A stretch of DNA of 64,000 nucleotides from Desulfuromonas versatilis (GCF_019704135.1 NZ_AP024355.1:3541034-3605033), one strand, 5' to 3'; counted from the stretch's first letter, positions 9,692 through 17,831 are shown. Numbers and translations: made by a program. The notes: generated by a model not told the origin, from the sequence alone.

Positions 9692-10612
9692 TCAATTAGC
9701 ACTCAATGGCAATTGTTGGTGTTTTCTATGCAGCTTGTTGATTTCTTCTGCTAACATTTCATATTTTTCTTGATTGAGATTTTTTACACTGACAAAAAAC
9801 TCAAATTTTTCATTTTCGTTGGTTATTATTTTCAAAAGAGGAAAATCGGAGACACCAACTCGCTTGATACCAACTTCAGCATTTTTGAAATTTGAAAAAG
9901 ACAGACAGTCTTGAAAAGACCATCCACGATGATAAAATTTGTAGTCAATAAATATAATATTTTGGTTTGTAACGATTACATTTTTACACAGAATTTTATT
10001 ATTGTTCTTATGAATACCTCGGATATATGGGATTTTAATATTCAAATGCACCTCTTCACTGCTCCCAATCCTTAATATTTTAAGCAACCTGTTTGTTGGA
10101 TTATGTGAAAAATGATTTTTATTGTCAGTTTTAAATTTTATGCCAATCTCACTATTATTTTTACCACCTGGCAACTCTTCCTTATTGGCAAACTGACAAT
10201 TCTTGCAAGTGTTAACTAATTCAATATTTTCATACCCACATTTTTTACAAAATGAGAAAATTTCATTACTTGTTATTTTTTCAACATATGAATTTATGTA
10301 CTTTTTAGACAAAAGCTCCAACAAAGCAAATGACAAAAAGAATACAATCAAATTGCTTTTAAATATTGGAAATATCTGTCCATGAGCAATATCTAAATAC
10401 AATAATGGGATTGCAAAAACTAAATATAAAACCCTTAGATACTTACCACCTTCGATCCGTTCAAACAATAGTGGCTTAAACAAAAAGTAAGATGCTAAAA
10501 ATAGGCAAACCCTATACCTGCCCAGGCCTATCAAAAAAAGAAAAATACACTTACACGCAATACTTAACCCATTGATTAAATCTATTTTTTTATCACTAGA
10601 CAATAAATTCAT
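9692..10612 (-). CDS. AT-rich membrane protein with zinc ribbon and C-terminal PH-like region; unknown function
   Basis: About 306 residues from ATG 10612 (TTG at 10630 is an alternative). There are three to four hydrophobic segments in the first 110 residues, then a four-cysteine zinc ribbon (CKKCGYEN ... CKNC), then a soluble beta-rich C-terminal region resembling bacterial PH/GRAM-type domains ('VIVTNQNIIFIDY', 'LLKIITNENEKFEFFV'). Base composition is far more AT-rich than the rest of the window and lysine, isoleucine and asparagine dominate, which points to recent transfer. It overlaps the end of the transglutaminase-fold gene and precedes the toroid gene in the same operon. The position directly after a large exported protein with an AT-rich tail is that of an immunity gene in polymorphic toxin loci; that reading is inference only. 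Confidence 0.65.
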   Translation of the reverse strand: MNLLSSDKKIDLINGLSIACKCIFLFLIGLGRYRVCLFLASYFLFKPLLFERIEGGKYLRVLYLVFAIPLLYLDIAHGQIFPIFKSNLIVFFLSFALLELLSKKYINSYVEKITSNEIFSFCKKCGYENIELVNTCKNCQFANKEELPGGKNNSEIGIKFKTDNKNHFSHNPTNRLLKILRIGSSEEVHLNIKIPYIRGIHKNNNKILCKNVIVTNQNIIFIDYKFYHRGWSFQDCLSFSNFKNAEVGIKRVGVSDFPLLKIITNENEKFEFFVSVKNLNQEKYEMLAEEINKLHRKHQQLPLSAN

Positions 10613-13600
10613 ATCTTTCAACGGCTCCAACTAAAAACAATCCATGATTTTTCAAATAATAAACAAATCTTTTAAAATAATAATAAAGATTTATTCTAAT
10701 TGCAGTAACCAATAGCCACCACTCTACAGGCCCACCAGGCAAGAGACCAGTCATGGTTAGCCCAATTTGGAGTGAAAAATACGTTTCTCCTATAATGATT
10801 GCAACCTCAGGAAGACTGTAAATTAATGAACTTATCGTCAATGTGATTGCAGTATATGCCTCAACAATGGCAGCTATCCCACTAGCAAATGTAGGCAAAG
10901 TCGCTGCAAATGCTCCAGGGACTCCAGCAAATATAATTGCTAGCAATGCAATGGCTACTGCCCCAGCGGCTGCGAGGCAATACAATAAAATTTCACCGAG
11001 CAACAGCAATGCTTGAACGTCAGCCCCATTCCCTCCCCCAGTAATCATATAGGCCCCAGCCCCCGTCTCAGGGGCTGTGATAATATACCCACAACCCGTC
11101 CAACCATTGGAACTGATATTGCCCTTCGAGACAGTGACCTCATTGCCTGCATTGACAGCATTCTGAATGTCATTTTTTACTTGCTGGTCAATCTGCAACT
11201 GAGGTAGGACCGTAGCGATATTGGCCTGATTGACGGTGAAAATGGGTATGCCTTGATCGTTGGCTATTTTTAGCGCCTTGACAGTGCTGATGGCCTGCAC
11301 CGGATTGCCCGGTGTCGAGAACAACACTTCCGGAACCTTGTGTTCAAGCGCTGAGGAGGTCATCCCACTTCCAAGCATGTACTGTTTGACCGTATCATTG
11401 TTTCCGTCCTTGGCCTTGGCCACCTGAATCAAATAATCGGCATCCATGTTGAGGCCCCCAGGTTGCACAAACCTTGGAATCCCCCATAGTGTGAGCACCT
11501 TGAGTTTGGTGGCAAAGATGGTCTCCGAAGGCAAGGAAAGAGCGTTCACCCCCATGGTACGGGCCGAGAGGGTGTTCAGGGCTCCAAGTTCGGCGTGATA
11601 TGCAATCGTCGTGGCGTAGAGAAGGTCACCCACTAACTCATCTTTAGTCAGACCGGCGAAATTCTGCCCCTCGAGCTTTGCCTTGATTGCCTCCAAACTG
11701 GCTTTAAGTGCGGTCAACTGGTGCGGGCTGATCCGCCCGAGGTTAAGCCCTATTGACTGGAAAACTCCCGCATCGATGTAATTGGTGATCTGGCTCGCCC
11801 CATACGCCGGGTCAAAGAAGGTCATGGTGAAAATATTTGTCCCGCCCAATCCTAGCGCCGCACCGGTCGCCAGTAACTGGCCATCAATTCGCAATTCAGG
11901 CTTCACGTTAATAAGATAGGCTGGGAGCGAAGACGGTAGCTCACTGGGCCGAATGGGGGAACCATCAGCATGAGGTTTAGGCAGGTAGGAATTGATAACT
12001 GCCTCATCCTGTGGGGTGGCGGGAGAGTAACTGAGCGTGATTTTTTTCCCCGCCAATTCCGGCAAGCTCTTTGTTAGCCTAAGAGAATTGTCCACCTCAG
12101 CCGGGGCATCAGGATCAAAATAGGAGACGTTTACAGCTTCGCTTTCCACGCGGAAGGAAAGCTTGTGCCTGAGGCCGTCAGGAATAGCAGCGAAGGTCGC
12201 CCCCTTAACCGCTGTGCGATAAGGCAAGGTCCCCAGAAGATAAGGGAGCTCCTGCTTAACTACATCTTTTCGGCCGAGGACGTCTCCCACCGTGGCATCG
12301 GGGTGATTTTGCTGGAGATAGTTCTGAAACTGCGCTTGATAGTCCTGCAACGATTGCTGAACTAAAAGAGAATTTACTCCAGTTGCATACCCCTGACTTT
12401 CGTTTACCGTGGCAGTGGCATTGACCTGGTCCAGAAAGGTCTGGGCATCGAAGGGAACGGCGCTTTTAAGATCAAGCCCCTCTGTGTAGTCATACTGCTT
12501 GTAGGAGGGGTCAAGACTGACCCAAGTATCCCCGGCACCCTCGACATGCTTTGCCCCCCGAGAAGGCAAATAGTCGATGTGGGCCTCAACCCAAACATGC
12601 TCGAATCGCGCTGCGACTATCTTGCCGCCTGCCACCAGGCCCTTAGTGGGGATTCCGCCACTGCTCATAAAATCAAGGGCCGCCATCGGATCGGTAAATC
12701 CACCAACCCAGTTCATAACTTTGTCGATAGGCAGCTCGACGGTGCCGGTCACATACCGCGCCTCAATACCTGCCGCCCGCAGCAAGGCGATGAGAAGCGA
12801 AGCCGTATCGAAGGCGTTACCCTGCTTGGTCTCCAGGGTCATCTGGGCGCCCTGGATGGAGCCCCAAGTGGGAACGAATTCGATATTGTGCCGCACCCAC
12901 TCGTAGATCTTGACGGGATTTTTTTCCAGCTCCAGGGCCTTATTCCTGATCTCCGGGGCGAGCTGGACTTCGATCGTCTCAGCGAGGTTTTCAGGGGCCA
13001 GCAATCCTGCCAAGGAGCCAGTAGACGCAACCAGAACTCGCTTCTGGTTCATCCAGGCATTCGCATCCTTTTTCAAATCCTGCTCGAACTCCTCTTTTTT
13101 CATCCGGGGTTCGCGCTTTGGTCCTTTGGGCTGCCGGTTGGGAAGATTGTTGGGGTCAAAAGGGGTGTGCCGCGATGGGGCCTTGGCCTTTTTCAGGTGT
13201 TTTTCAGCCTTTTCGATGGCCGCTTCTGCTTCTTTTTTATCTTTTGCCTTTTCAATTCGATCGAGGTTTCCCTTTAATTCTTTAAGATTTTCGTCGTAAT
13301 GCTTAACAAAGCGAACATGCCGCTCCAAAATTTCAGCAGGAAGCCCAGCCTCTTTGAGGCGCTTCTCCGTTTCGGCAAATTGCTTCCGGACCTCCGCGTC
13401 GAGAACATCGATCTCGCCCTTCCGCTCTTTTAGGCGTTGCTTCTTGCCGGCAACCTCCATTGCGGGATCGGTCAGGACGGATTCCAAGCCCTCGGTGAGC
13501 ATCGAAAACTGCTCTTCTGCCGAAATGGGGCTTTTCAGCTCGTGCCCTTTTCCCTCCCCCCTCTTTGCCAGGTCTTGGGCCGCGTGCGCCACCCCGAATA

Positions 13601-13670
13601 GACCTCCGGATGTCCAGGTAAAGAAACAGACCACAACAGCTGCGGTTATCCTAACGAATCTGCTAAACAT
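10596..13670 (-). CDS. Exported transglutaminase-fold protein with variable hydrophobic C-terminal tail
   Basis: 1024 residues from ATG 13670 (GGAGG five bases upstream). A signal peptide is followed by a charged coiled-coil stretch (about residues 30-190) and then a transglutaminase-like core at about 240-400: 'GNAFDTASLLIALLRAAGI' (about 282), 'FEHVWVEAHI' (about 357) and 'SLDPSYKQY' (about 382). The histidine and aspartate of the triad are present, but the usual cysteine site in the GxC motif appears replaced, so thiol catalysis is doubtful. After a long beta-rich region, the motif 'WTGCGYIITAP..GAGAYMI' (about residue 850) leads into a tail of about 130 residues with several hydrophobic helices. 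That tail is encoded by markedly AT-rich DNA. First gene of a four-gene operon. Similar proteins occur in RHS/polymorphic-toxin-like contexts (family knowledge); the role here is not established. Confidence 0.75.
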   Translation of the reverse strand: MFSRFVRITAAVVVCFFTWTSGGLFGVAHAAQDLAKRGEGKGHELKSPISAEEQFSMLTEGLESVLTDPAMEVAGKKQRLKERKGEIDVLDAEVRKQFAETEKRLKEAGLPAEILERHVRFVKHYDENLKELKGNLDRIEKAKDKKEAEAAIEKAEKHLKKAKAPSRHTPFDPNNLPNRQPKGPKREPRMKKEEFEQDLKKDANAWMNQKRVLVASTGSLAGLLAPENLAETIEVQLAPEIRNKALELEKNPVKIYEWVRHNIEFVPTWGSIQGAQMTLETKQGNAFDTASLLIALLRAAGIEARYVTGTVELPIDKVMNWVGGFTDPMAALDFMSSGGIPTKGLVAGGKIVAARFEHVWVEAHIDYLPSRGAKHVEGAGDTWVSLDPSYKQYDYTEGLDLKSAVPFDAQTFLDQVNATATVNESQGYATGVNSLLVQQSLQDYQAQFQNYLQQNHPDATVGDVLGRKDVVKQELPYLLGTLPYRTAVKGATFAAIPDGLRHKLSFRVESEAVNVSYFDPDAPAEVDNSLRLTKSLPELAGKKITLSYSPATPQDEAVINSYLPKPHADGSPIRPSELPSSLPAYLINVKPELRIDGQLLATGAALGLGGTNIFTMTFFDPAYGASQITNYIDAGVFQSIGLNLGRISPHQLTALKASLEAIKAKLEGQNFAGLTKDELVGDLLYATTIAYHAELGALNTLSARTMGVNALSLPSETIFATKLKVLTLWGIPRFVQPGGLNMDADYLIQVAKAKDGNNDTVKQYMLGSGMTSSALEHKVPEVLFSTPGNPVQAISTVKALKIANDQGIPIFTVNQANIATVLPQLQIDQQVKNDIQNAVNAGNEVTVSKGNISSNGWTGCGYIITAPETGAGAYMITGGGNGADVQALLLLGEILLYCLAAAGAVAIALLAIIFAGVPGAFAATLPTFASGIAAIVEAYTAITLTISSLIYSLPEVAIIIGETYFSLQIGLTMTGLLPGGPVEWWLLVTAIRINLYYYFKRFVYYLKNHGLFLVGAVERYEFIV

Positions 13671-13938
13671 CAATCCCTCCACTAATGCCGCTTTCGAATT
13701 GAATTAAATTTACTTTTTCTGAGAACGCCTGCTCTTACTTCAAGTTAGTCAGCCATTCAACACCAGAGCCCCAAATGGGACCATTGGAAAAGCCGGGAGT
13801 TCGCCACTTAGCCCCCCGAAAAATTGGACAATACGAAACATTATGGCAAAGGTGCACCTGCCATCCGACCGCCCCCAAAGGACCGACGAGAGACCTGCCA
13901 CCAAAACCGATACAAATGAAATATTATTTAATTGGAGC

Positions 13939-13968
13939 TACATAAAACGAAGGTTGCAAGTTTGTCAA
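13939..13968 (-). promoter_or_regulatory. Candidate sigma-70-type promoter for the secreted-protein operon
   Basis: On the minus strand TTGACA (13963-13968) is followed after 18 bases by TATGTA (13939-13944). The -35 is perfect and the -10 is weak. It would give an untranslated leader of about 260 bases before the ATG at 13670. No other promoter-like pair is obvious in the spacer. Confidence 0.3.
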
Positions 13969-14259
13969 GTAATTTTTTCATGAGTCCACTACAAGCTGAA
14001 CAATAAGAATTATACCGGGCGGGGGTGGAAGGGACATGCGAGCGCGGATTTTCCGGAATCCTCCATCACTCAAAATTTTTTAGACGTAACACTCGCGGTC
14101 ATAGGTGCCGGGAGGGTGATATTTGTAATTTCAGTATGCTACCGAACTCCTTTCTGCTGATTTTTGGAAATCCTTTCCAATTCTTGCAGGCAAGGAAGCG
14201 GGCAGCCGGGGCAAAGGGAGGGGTGATTTGTCCTGGGATGTTCCGACCTTGCGTATTTC

Positions 14260-14280
14260 ACTCCTCACCCCTCACACCTC
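14260..14280. repeat. Three tandem heptamers (ACTCCTC, ACCCCTC, ACACCTC)
   Basis: Three consecutive seven-base units differing at one position, immediately downstream of the PfpI-like gene. They belong to the ACNCNTN family seen at five further places in the window. Confidence 0.6.
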
Positions 14281-14292
14281 ACGTTTTTGGTT

Positions 14293-14874
14293 TCAGGGCT
14301 CGATCCGGGTCCCCAGCACCTCCAGGAACCTGGCGAGCCAGGCGGGATGCGCGGGCCAGGCCGGGGCGGTGACCAGGTTGCCGTCGACGTGGGCCTGGTC
14401 GACGGCCAGCTCGATGTATTTTCCCCCGGCGGCCGTGACATCGGGGCCAACCGCGGGGTAGCAGGAGCAGGCGCGACCCTGGAGAACCCCGGCCGCCGCC
14501 AGCAGCTGGGCGCCGTGACAGACCGCCGCGATGGGCTTGCCGGCCGCGGCGAAGTGGCGCACCATCTTGAGCACCGCCTCGTTGAGGCGGATGTACTCCG
14601 GCGCGCGGCCACCGGGGATGATCAGGGCATCGTACTCCTCCGCCTTGACCTTGGCGAAGGTGGCGTTCAAGGCGAAGTTGTGCCCGGGTTTTTCGCTGTA
14701 GGTCTGATCCCCCTCGAAATCGTGCACCGCGGTGCGCACCGTCTCGCCGCTTTTTTTGCCCGGACAGACCGCGTGGACCTGGTGACCGACCATCTGCAGC
14801 GCCTGGAAGGGGACCATGACCTCGTAGTCTTCGACAAAATCGCCGACCAGCATCAGTATCTTTTTGGCTGCCAT
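14293..14874 (-). CDS. DJ-1/PfpI family protein
   Basis: 193 residues covering one complete class-I glutamine-amidotransferase-like DJ-1/PfpI domain. The nucleophile elbow AVCHGAQ places Cys119 next to His120, and Glu15 in the N-terminal GDFVEDYE motif is where the family's acidic partner residue lies. Members include PfpI-type proteases, glyoxalase III/deglycases and stress proteins; the exact activity cannot be told from sequence. No signal peptide, so cytoplasmic. AAGGAG lies six bases before the ATG. It stands alone on the minus strand, 80 bases downstream of the ECF sigma operon, and may be read through from it. Confidence 0.85.
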   Translation of the reverse strand: MAAKKILMLVGDFVEDYEVMVPFQALQMVGHQVHAVCPGKKSGETVRTAVHDFEGDQTYSEKPGHNFALNATFAKVKAEEYDALIIPGGRAPEYIRLNEAVLKMVRHFAAAGKPIAAVCHGAQLLAAAGVLQGRACSCYPAVGPDVTAAGGKYIELAVDQAHVDGNLVTAPAWPAHPAWLARFLEVLGTRIEP

Positions 14875-14954
14875 CCCGATCTCCTTGAATTTGGGTGTTT
14901 GCTGGGAGCTTCCAGCAGCCTGTTCATACTATCAAGGATTTTGGGCCAGGCAAT

Positions 14955-15497
14955 TCATCCCCGCCCCAGCGCCCCGCGCAGCCGGATCACGGCCCCGAAC
15001 CCGCCCACATTTCCCAATATCGCGCCCAGGATCCAGGCCAGGGACCCCGCGGCGAAGGCCTCGGGTCCCAGAAATACCAGTGCCACGTAGGCCAGCAGGC
15101 TGTAAGCGGTGAAGAAGAGATGCCGGAGGCGACCGATGGCGCCAATCTCCTGCCGGGTCAGAACCAGGCCGCCCAGCACCGCGCCCAGGATCACGAACAG
15201 CACCCCGCAAAGAAGATAGAAGACACCCGTAGGGATCGCGGCGTGCAGCCCGTGAAGCAGCTCGTTGTGGCCACCGAATCCCAGGCCGAACTGCGGGCAG
15301 ACGCTCAGGGTCGCCAGGCCGGCGGCCGCTTCCACCAGCGTCAGTTTGCCGAAGCTCTTCCAAAGTGCGGGCCGCAGGTCCTTGACCACCATCCGCCGGA
15401 CGGCCTCATCTATTCTCTGGGTCGGAGCGACCGGATCGGCATCGACAAACTCGGCGAATTCCCGCAGTCTCTGGCGTTCCGCATCAGTTATTTTCAT
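14955..15497 (-). CDS. Membrane protein coupled to ECF sigma factor; putative anti-sigma factor
   Basis: 180 residues with a soluble N-terminal region of about 50 residues and four hydrophobic segments (about 52-68, 88-112, 128-147, 152-172). The cytoplasmic N-terminal helix plus membrane domain is the layout expected of an anti-sigma factor. Its start lies inside the 3' end of the ECF sigma gene (14-base overlap), which implies translational coupling and a fixed ratio. No known anti-sigma zinc motif (HxxxCxxC) is present, so the assignment rests on context. A conserved-looking 'CPQFGLGFGGHNELLHG' loop between helices 1 and 2 contains Cys and His residues that could sense metal or redox state (inference). 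Confidence 0.65.
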   Translation of the reverse strand: MKITDAERQRLREFAEFVDADPVAPTQRIDEAVRRMVVKDLRPALWKSFGKLTLVEAAAGLATLSVCPQFGLGFGGHNELLHGLHAAIPTGVFYLLCGVLFVILGAVLGGLVLTRQEIGAIGRLRHLFFTAYSLLAYVALVFLGPEAFAAGSLAWILGAILGNVGGFGAVIRLRGALGRG

Positions 15498-16041
15498 GGC
15501 GTCTCTCCTGGTTCACCATCAGGCCGCGCAGTCTGCGGATAGCCCGGCTGATGATCTGCCGGGCGTTGTCCGCCGAAGTCTGGGTCCGCTGGGCAATCTC
15601 GGCGAAGGACAAACCCTCCTCGAACCGCATTTCCAGGGCGCGCCGCTGGCTCTCGTTGAGCCTGGCGAGTTGGGCGATTGTGGTGCGCAGGGGATCTGTG
15701 CCGGCCTCCGGCGCGGCGTAGGCTTCCACGGCCTGCTCGGAGGAGGTGATGTGCCTGGCATAGGTCTCCCCTTTGCGAACATGGTCGATCAGGGTGTTGC
15801 GGGCGATGGTGAAGAGCCAGGGCAGAAAGGGAATCTCGGCCCGGTACCTGTGCCGGCCGCGATGCAGCCTGGAAAAAACCGCCTGGAAAACATCCTCGGC
15901 ATCGTCCCGGTTTTTCAGCCTGGTCAGGAGAAATCCGAAGACCCGGCTTTTATGTCGCGCATACAGGACCTCGAAGGCCTCCATGTCGCCCTCGCTATAG
16001 GCCAGCATCAGCTCCTCGTCGCTCAATTCACGCCACCTCAT
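15484..16041 (-). CDS. ECF-family RNA polymerase sigma factor
   Basis: 185 residues. Region 2 is at about 8-75 (DEELMLAYSEGDMEAFEVLYARH ... DAEDVFQAVF) and region 4 at about 120-175 (LNESQRRALEMRF, then the helix-turn-helix LSFAEIAQRTQTSADNARQIISRAIRRLR). The start ATG at 16041 is chosen because the sigma domain begins there, GGAGA lies upstream, and a promoter ends about a dozen bases before it; the same frame stays open far upstream but that part is noncoding. It ends right after region 4, with no SnoaL-like extension. It overlaps the membrane-protein gene by 14 bases and is divergent from the DUF6448 gene. Mirror-image promoters suggest that it activates both itself and its neighbour. Confidence 0.9.
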   Translation of the reverse strand: MRWRELSDEELMLAYSEGDMEAFEVLYARHKSRVFGFLLTRLKNRDDAEDVFQAVFSRLHRGRHRYRAEIPFLPWLFTIARNTLIDHVRKGETYARHITSSEQAVEAYAAPEAGTDPLRTTIAQLARLNESQRRALEMRFEEGLSFAEIAQRTQTSADNARQIISRAIRRLRGLMVNQERRHENN

Positions 16042-16059
16042 TCTCCGTTTACCTGCTGA

Positions 16060-16086
16060 TACGGCCAGCAGCGGCAATTTGTGACA
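16060..16086 (-). promoter_or_regulatory. ECF-type promoter of the sigma-factor operon (predicted autoregulation)
   Basis: Minus-strand TGTCACA (16080-16086) is followed after exactly 16 bases by CGTA (16060-16063). Transcription would start about a dozen bases before the sigma ATG. The TGTCACA-N16-CGT form equals the divergent promoter at 16107-16133 and resembles the consensus I recall for ECF41-type sigma factors. Confidence 0.7.
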
Positions 16087-16106
16087 AAAATATTTTTTAT
16101 TTTTTT

Positions 16107-16133
16107 TGTCACAAACACCTCCCATGGTCCGTT
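16107..16133 (+). promoter_or_regulatory. ECF-type promoter of the DUF6448 gene
   Basis: TGTCACA (16107-16113), then 16 bases, then CGTT (16130-16133). Its -35 lies in TTTTTGTCACAAA, the mirror of TTTGTGACAAAAA at 16078-16090. A 12-base A/T stretch separates the two arms and could serve both promoters as an UP element. Confidence 0.7.
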
Positions 16134-16179
16134 TTAGTGGGCAAAGGCACCCAACAGCCCGCATCCCAAGGAGGAAACC

Positions 16180-16803
16180 ATGAAAACCGCACCATCCAGC
16201 AGCAAACAAATTCTGACCGCAGCAGCATTCATTCTGGCCACCCTGCTGGCTCCGCAGGCCGTCCTGGCCCACTGCGACACCCTGGACGGGCCGGTGGTTG
16301 CCGAGGCCCGGGTCGCCCTGGACCAAGGCGAGGTCACCCCGGTTCTGAAATGGGTCAAGGCCGAGAACGAGCAGGTGATCCGCGAGGCGTTCGCCCATGC
16401 CCTGGCGGTGCGCAAGCTCGGCCCCGAGGCCCGAAACCTGGCCGACAGGTATTTCTTCGAAACCCTGGTGCGCATCCATCGGGCCGGCGAAGGCGCGCCC
16501 TACACCGGCCTGAAGGCCGCCGGGGCCGTAGAACCGGTGGTCGCCAAGGCGGACCAGGCCCTGGAGCAGGGGAGCGTGGACAATCTGGCCAGGGCCATCG
16601 CGGCCCATACCGAAGAGGGAATCCGCGAACGTTTTGGGCGGGCTGTGGAAACCAGAAAACATGCCCAGCAGAGCGTGCAGGCCGGCCGGGAGTTCGTTGA
16701 AGCCTACGTGAGCTACGTCCACTACGTCGAGGGGATCGCCCAGAGCGTCCATGGCGCCCCTCACCACGGCGAGGCGCTCCCCACAGCCGGGCACCAGCAT
16801 TGA
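16180..16803 (+). CDS. DUF6448 family exported protein
   Basis: 207 residues with a signal peptide (cleavage near VLA-HCD). The mature N terminus AHCDTLDGPVV and the block 'RKLGPEARNLADRYFFETLVRIHRAGEGAPYTGL' are typical of the DUF6448 family as I know it. The mature part is helical and histidine-rich near its end (VHYVEGIAQSVHGAPHHGE ... GHQH), suggesting but not proving metal binding. AAGGAGGAAACC precedes the ATG. It is divergent from the ECF sigma gene and its promoter has the same -35/-10 as the sigma operon, so it is the best candidate target of that sigma factor. Molecular function unknown; periplasmic stress role is plausible. Confidence 0.85.
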   Translation: MKTAPSSSKQILTAAAFILATLLAPQAVLAHCDTLDGPVVAEARVALDQGEVTPVLKWVKAENEQVIREAFAHALAVRKLGPEARNLADRYFFETLVRIHRAGEGAPYTGLKAAGAVEPVVAKADQALEQGSVDNLARAIAAHTEEGIRERFGRAVETRKHAQQSVQAGREFVEAYVSYVHYVEGIAQSVHGAPHHGEALPTAGHQH

Positions 16804-16810
16804 CCAAGAC

Positions 16811-16840
16811 GAGCGGGCACCCCTGCCGGGGTGCCCGCTC
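16811..16840 (+). terminator. Strong hairpin after DUF6448 gene
   Basis: Perfect 13-base-pair stem (GAGCGGGCACCCC and its complement) with a four-base loop, seven bases after the stop. No T run follows, so termination may be factor-dependent or the hairpin may stabilise the transcript end. Confidence 0.55.
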
Positions 16841-16919
16841 ACGGTGACCGTCAGGGGAATTCCTGCTTTATTTCAACCGCAGGGGCGGCCCCTGTGCCTG
16901 CCTTTACCGTCTGATAATT

Positions 16920-17753
16920 TCACGGCTTGTAGTACATCAGGCGCCTGGCCCAGGGGGCCAGCGCCTGCTCCAGCCTTCTCTGCTCCTCCTCGGCCATGGC
17001 GGAAGCCGCGGCCGCCGCCGCGACGTTCTGCCGCACCTGGCCGGGGTCGTCGCAGCCGATGACGATGGTGGAGACCGCCTGGCTCAGCGCGTAGCCGATC
17101 CAGGGCTCGACACCGGCCAGCCCCGGCACCTGCAGGCCCAGGCCGCGGCAGAGCACCTTCATGCCGATGATCCCCAGGTTTCTGCTGCGCGCCTCGGGAA
17201 GCACGGTGTCCAGGAAGCTGCGGTGGGCCGGTTCGGCAGGATTGACCGGCATCAGCACCGTGTCGAAGTCATACAGGTCGAGGGCTTTGCGCATGATCCG
17301 CGGATCCTCGTGGCCGGTCACCCCGACAAACCGCACCCGCCCTGCCCGTTTGGCCTCGTCGAAGGCCTCGATCGCCCCGCCGGGAGCGAAGATCTGCTGC
17401 AGGTCGGCCTCGCTGCGCACGTCGTGCACCTGCCAGAGGTCGAGCCAGTCGGTTTTCATGTTGTCCAGGGTGGTGCGCAGGTGCTCCCGGGCCCCGGCGG
17501 CGCTGCGCTGGTGGGACTTGCTGGTGAGGAAGATGTCCTTGCGCCGCTCCCCCAGGGCCAGGCCGTAATAGCCCTCGCTCCCCGAATAGGCCCGCGCCGA
17601 CTCGAAGTAGTTGATCCCCAGGGCGAGGGCCTGGTCGATGACCGCCTGCGCCTGCTTCTCCTGCCCGTAAGTGCGCAGAACCCCCTCGCCCCCCAGGCCG
17701 AGTTGGGTGACCTCGACGCCGGTTCTGCCGAGAATGCGTTTTGGGATCTGCAT
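16920..17753 (-). CDS. Aldo/keto reductase
   Basis: 277 residues, a near-complete TIM-barrel aldo/keto reductase expected to use NAD(P)H to reduce carbonyl compounds. Catalytic positions: Tyr56, Lys79 and His110 are present (ARAYSGSE, LTSKSH, WQVHDV), but the usual aspartate in the NxFDTA motif is Glu51 (NYFESARAY). Shorter than 320-residue family members but with intact C-terminal cofactor segment (STIVIGCDDPGQV). Single gene, minus strand; the preceding spacer carries heptamer arrays rather than an evident promoter. Substrate cannot be inferred. Confidence 0.85.
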   Translation of the reverse strand: MQIPKRILGRTGVEVTQLGLGGEGVLRTYGQEKQAQAVIDQALALGINYFESARAYSGSEGYYGLALGERRKDIFLTSKSHQRSAAGAREHLRTTLDNMKTDWLDLWQVHDVRSEADLQQIFAPGGAIEAFDEAKRAGRVRFVGVTGHEDPRIMRKALDLYDFDTVLMPVNPAEPAHRSFLDTVLPEARSRNLGIIGMKVLCRGLGLQVPGLAGVEPWIGYALSQAVSTIVIGCDDPGQVRQNVAAAAAASAMAEEEQRRLEQALAPWARRLMYYKP

Positions 17754-17761
17754 ACAGACTC

Positions 17762-17831
17762 CGTAATGCGTAATGCGTAAATCGTAATGGGTGAATGCAG
17801 GTTCGCCTTACGCCTTACGCCTCACGCCTCA
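17762..17831. repeat. Two adjacent heptamer arrays (CGTAATG type, then CGCCTYA type)
   Basis: CGTAATG, CGTAATG, CGTAAAT, CGTAATG, GGTGAAT run in phase from 17762 to 17796; CGCCTTA, CGCCTTA, CGCCTCA, CGCCTCA run from 17804 to 17831. Read on the opposite strand the first array is ACGCATT-type, so both fit ACNCNTN. Confidence 0.75.

Larger units (their letters stand above)
13671..14292. other. Intergenic region upstream of the secreted-protein operon
   Basis: About 620 bases between two minus-strand genes. It contains the candidate promoter at 13939-13968 and a short heptamer array at 14260-14280. I looked for a GEMM-type cyclic-dinucleotide riboswitch in the leader and did not find its conserved core. 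No convincing ORF is seen. Confidence 0.5.

Noticed and set aside
13680-13940. GEMM (cyclic di-GMP/cGAMP) riboswitch upstream of the secreted-protein operon, common before such genes in this group
   Set aside because: The conserved core (ACGCA...GGGCAAACC, then ACGCAAAGCC) is not present in the leader.
14025-14372. Plus-strand frame in the spacer before the PfpI-like gene
   Set aside because: No ribosome site, low-complexity arginine/proline-rich translation and overlap with the PfpI-like gene.
16042-16842. Long in-frame upstream extension of the ECF sigma factor
   Set aside because: It is antisense to the DUF6448 gene and crosses both divergent promoters; the sigma domain starts at 16041.
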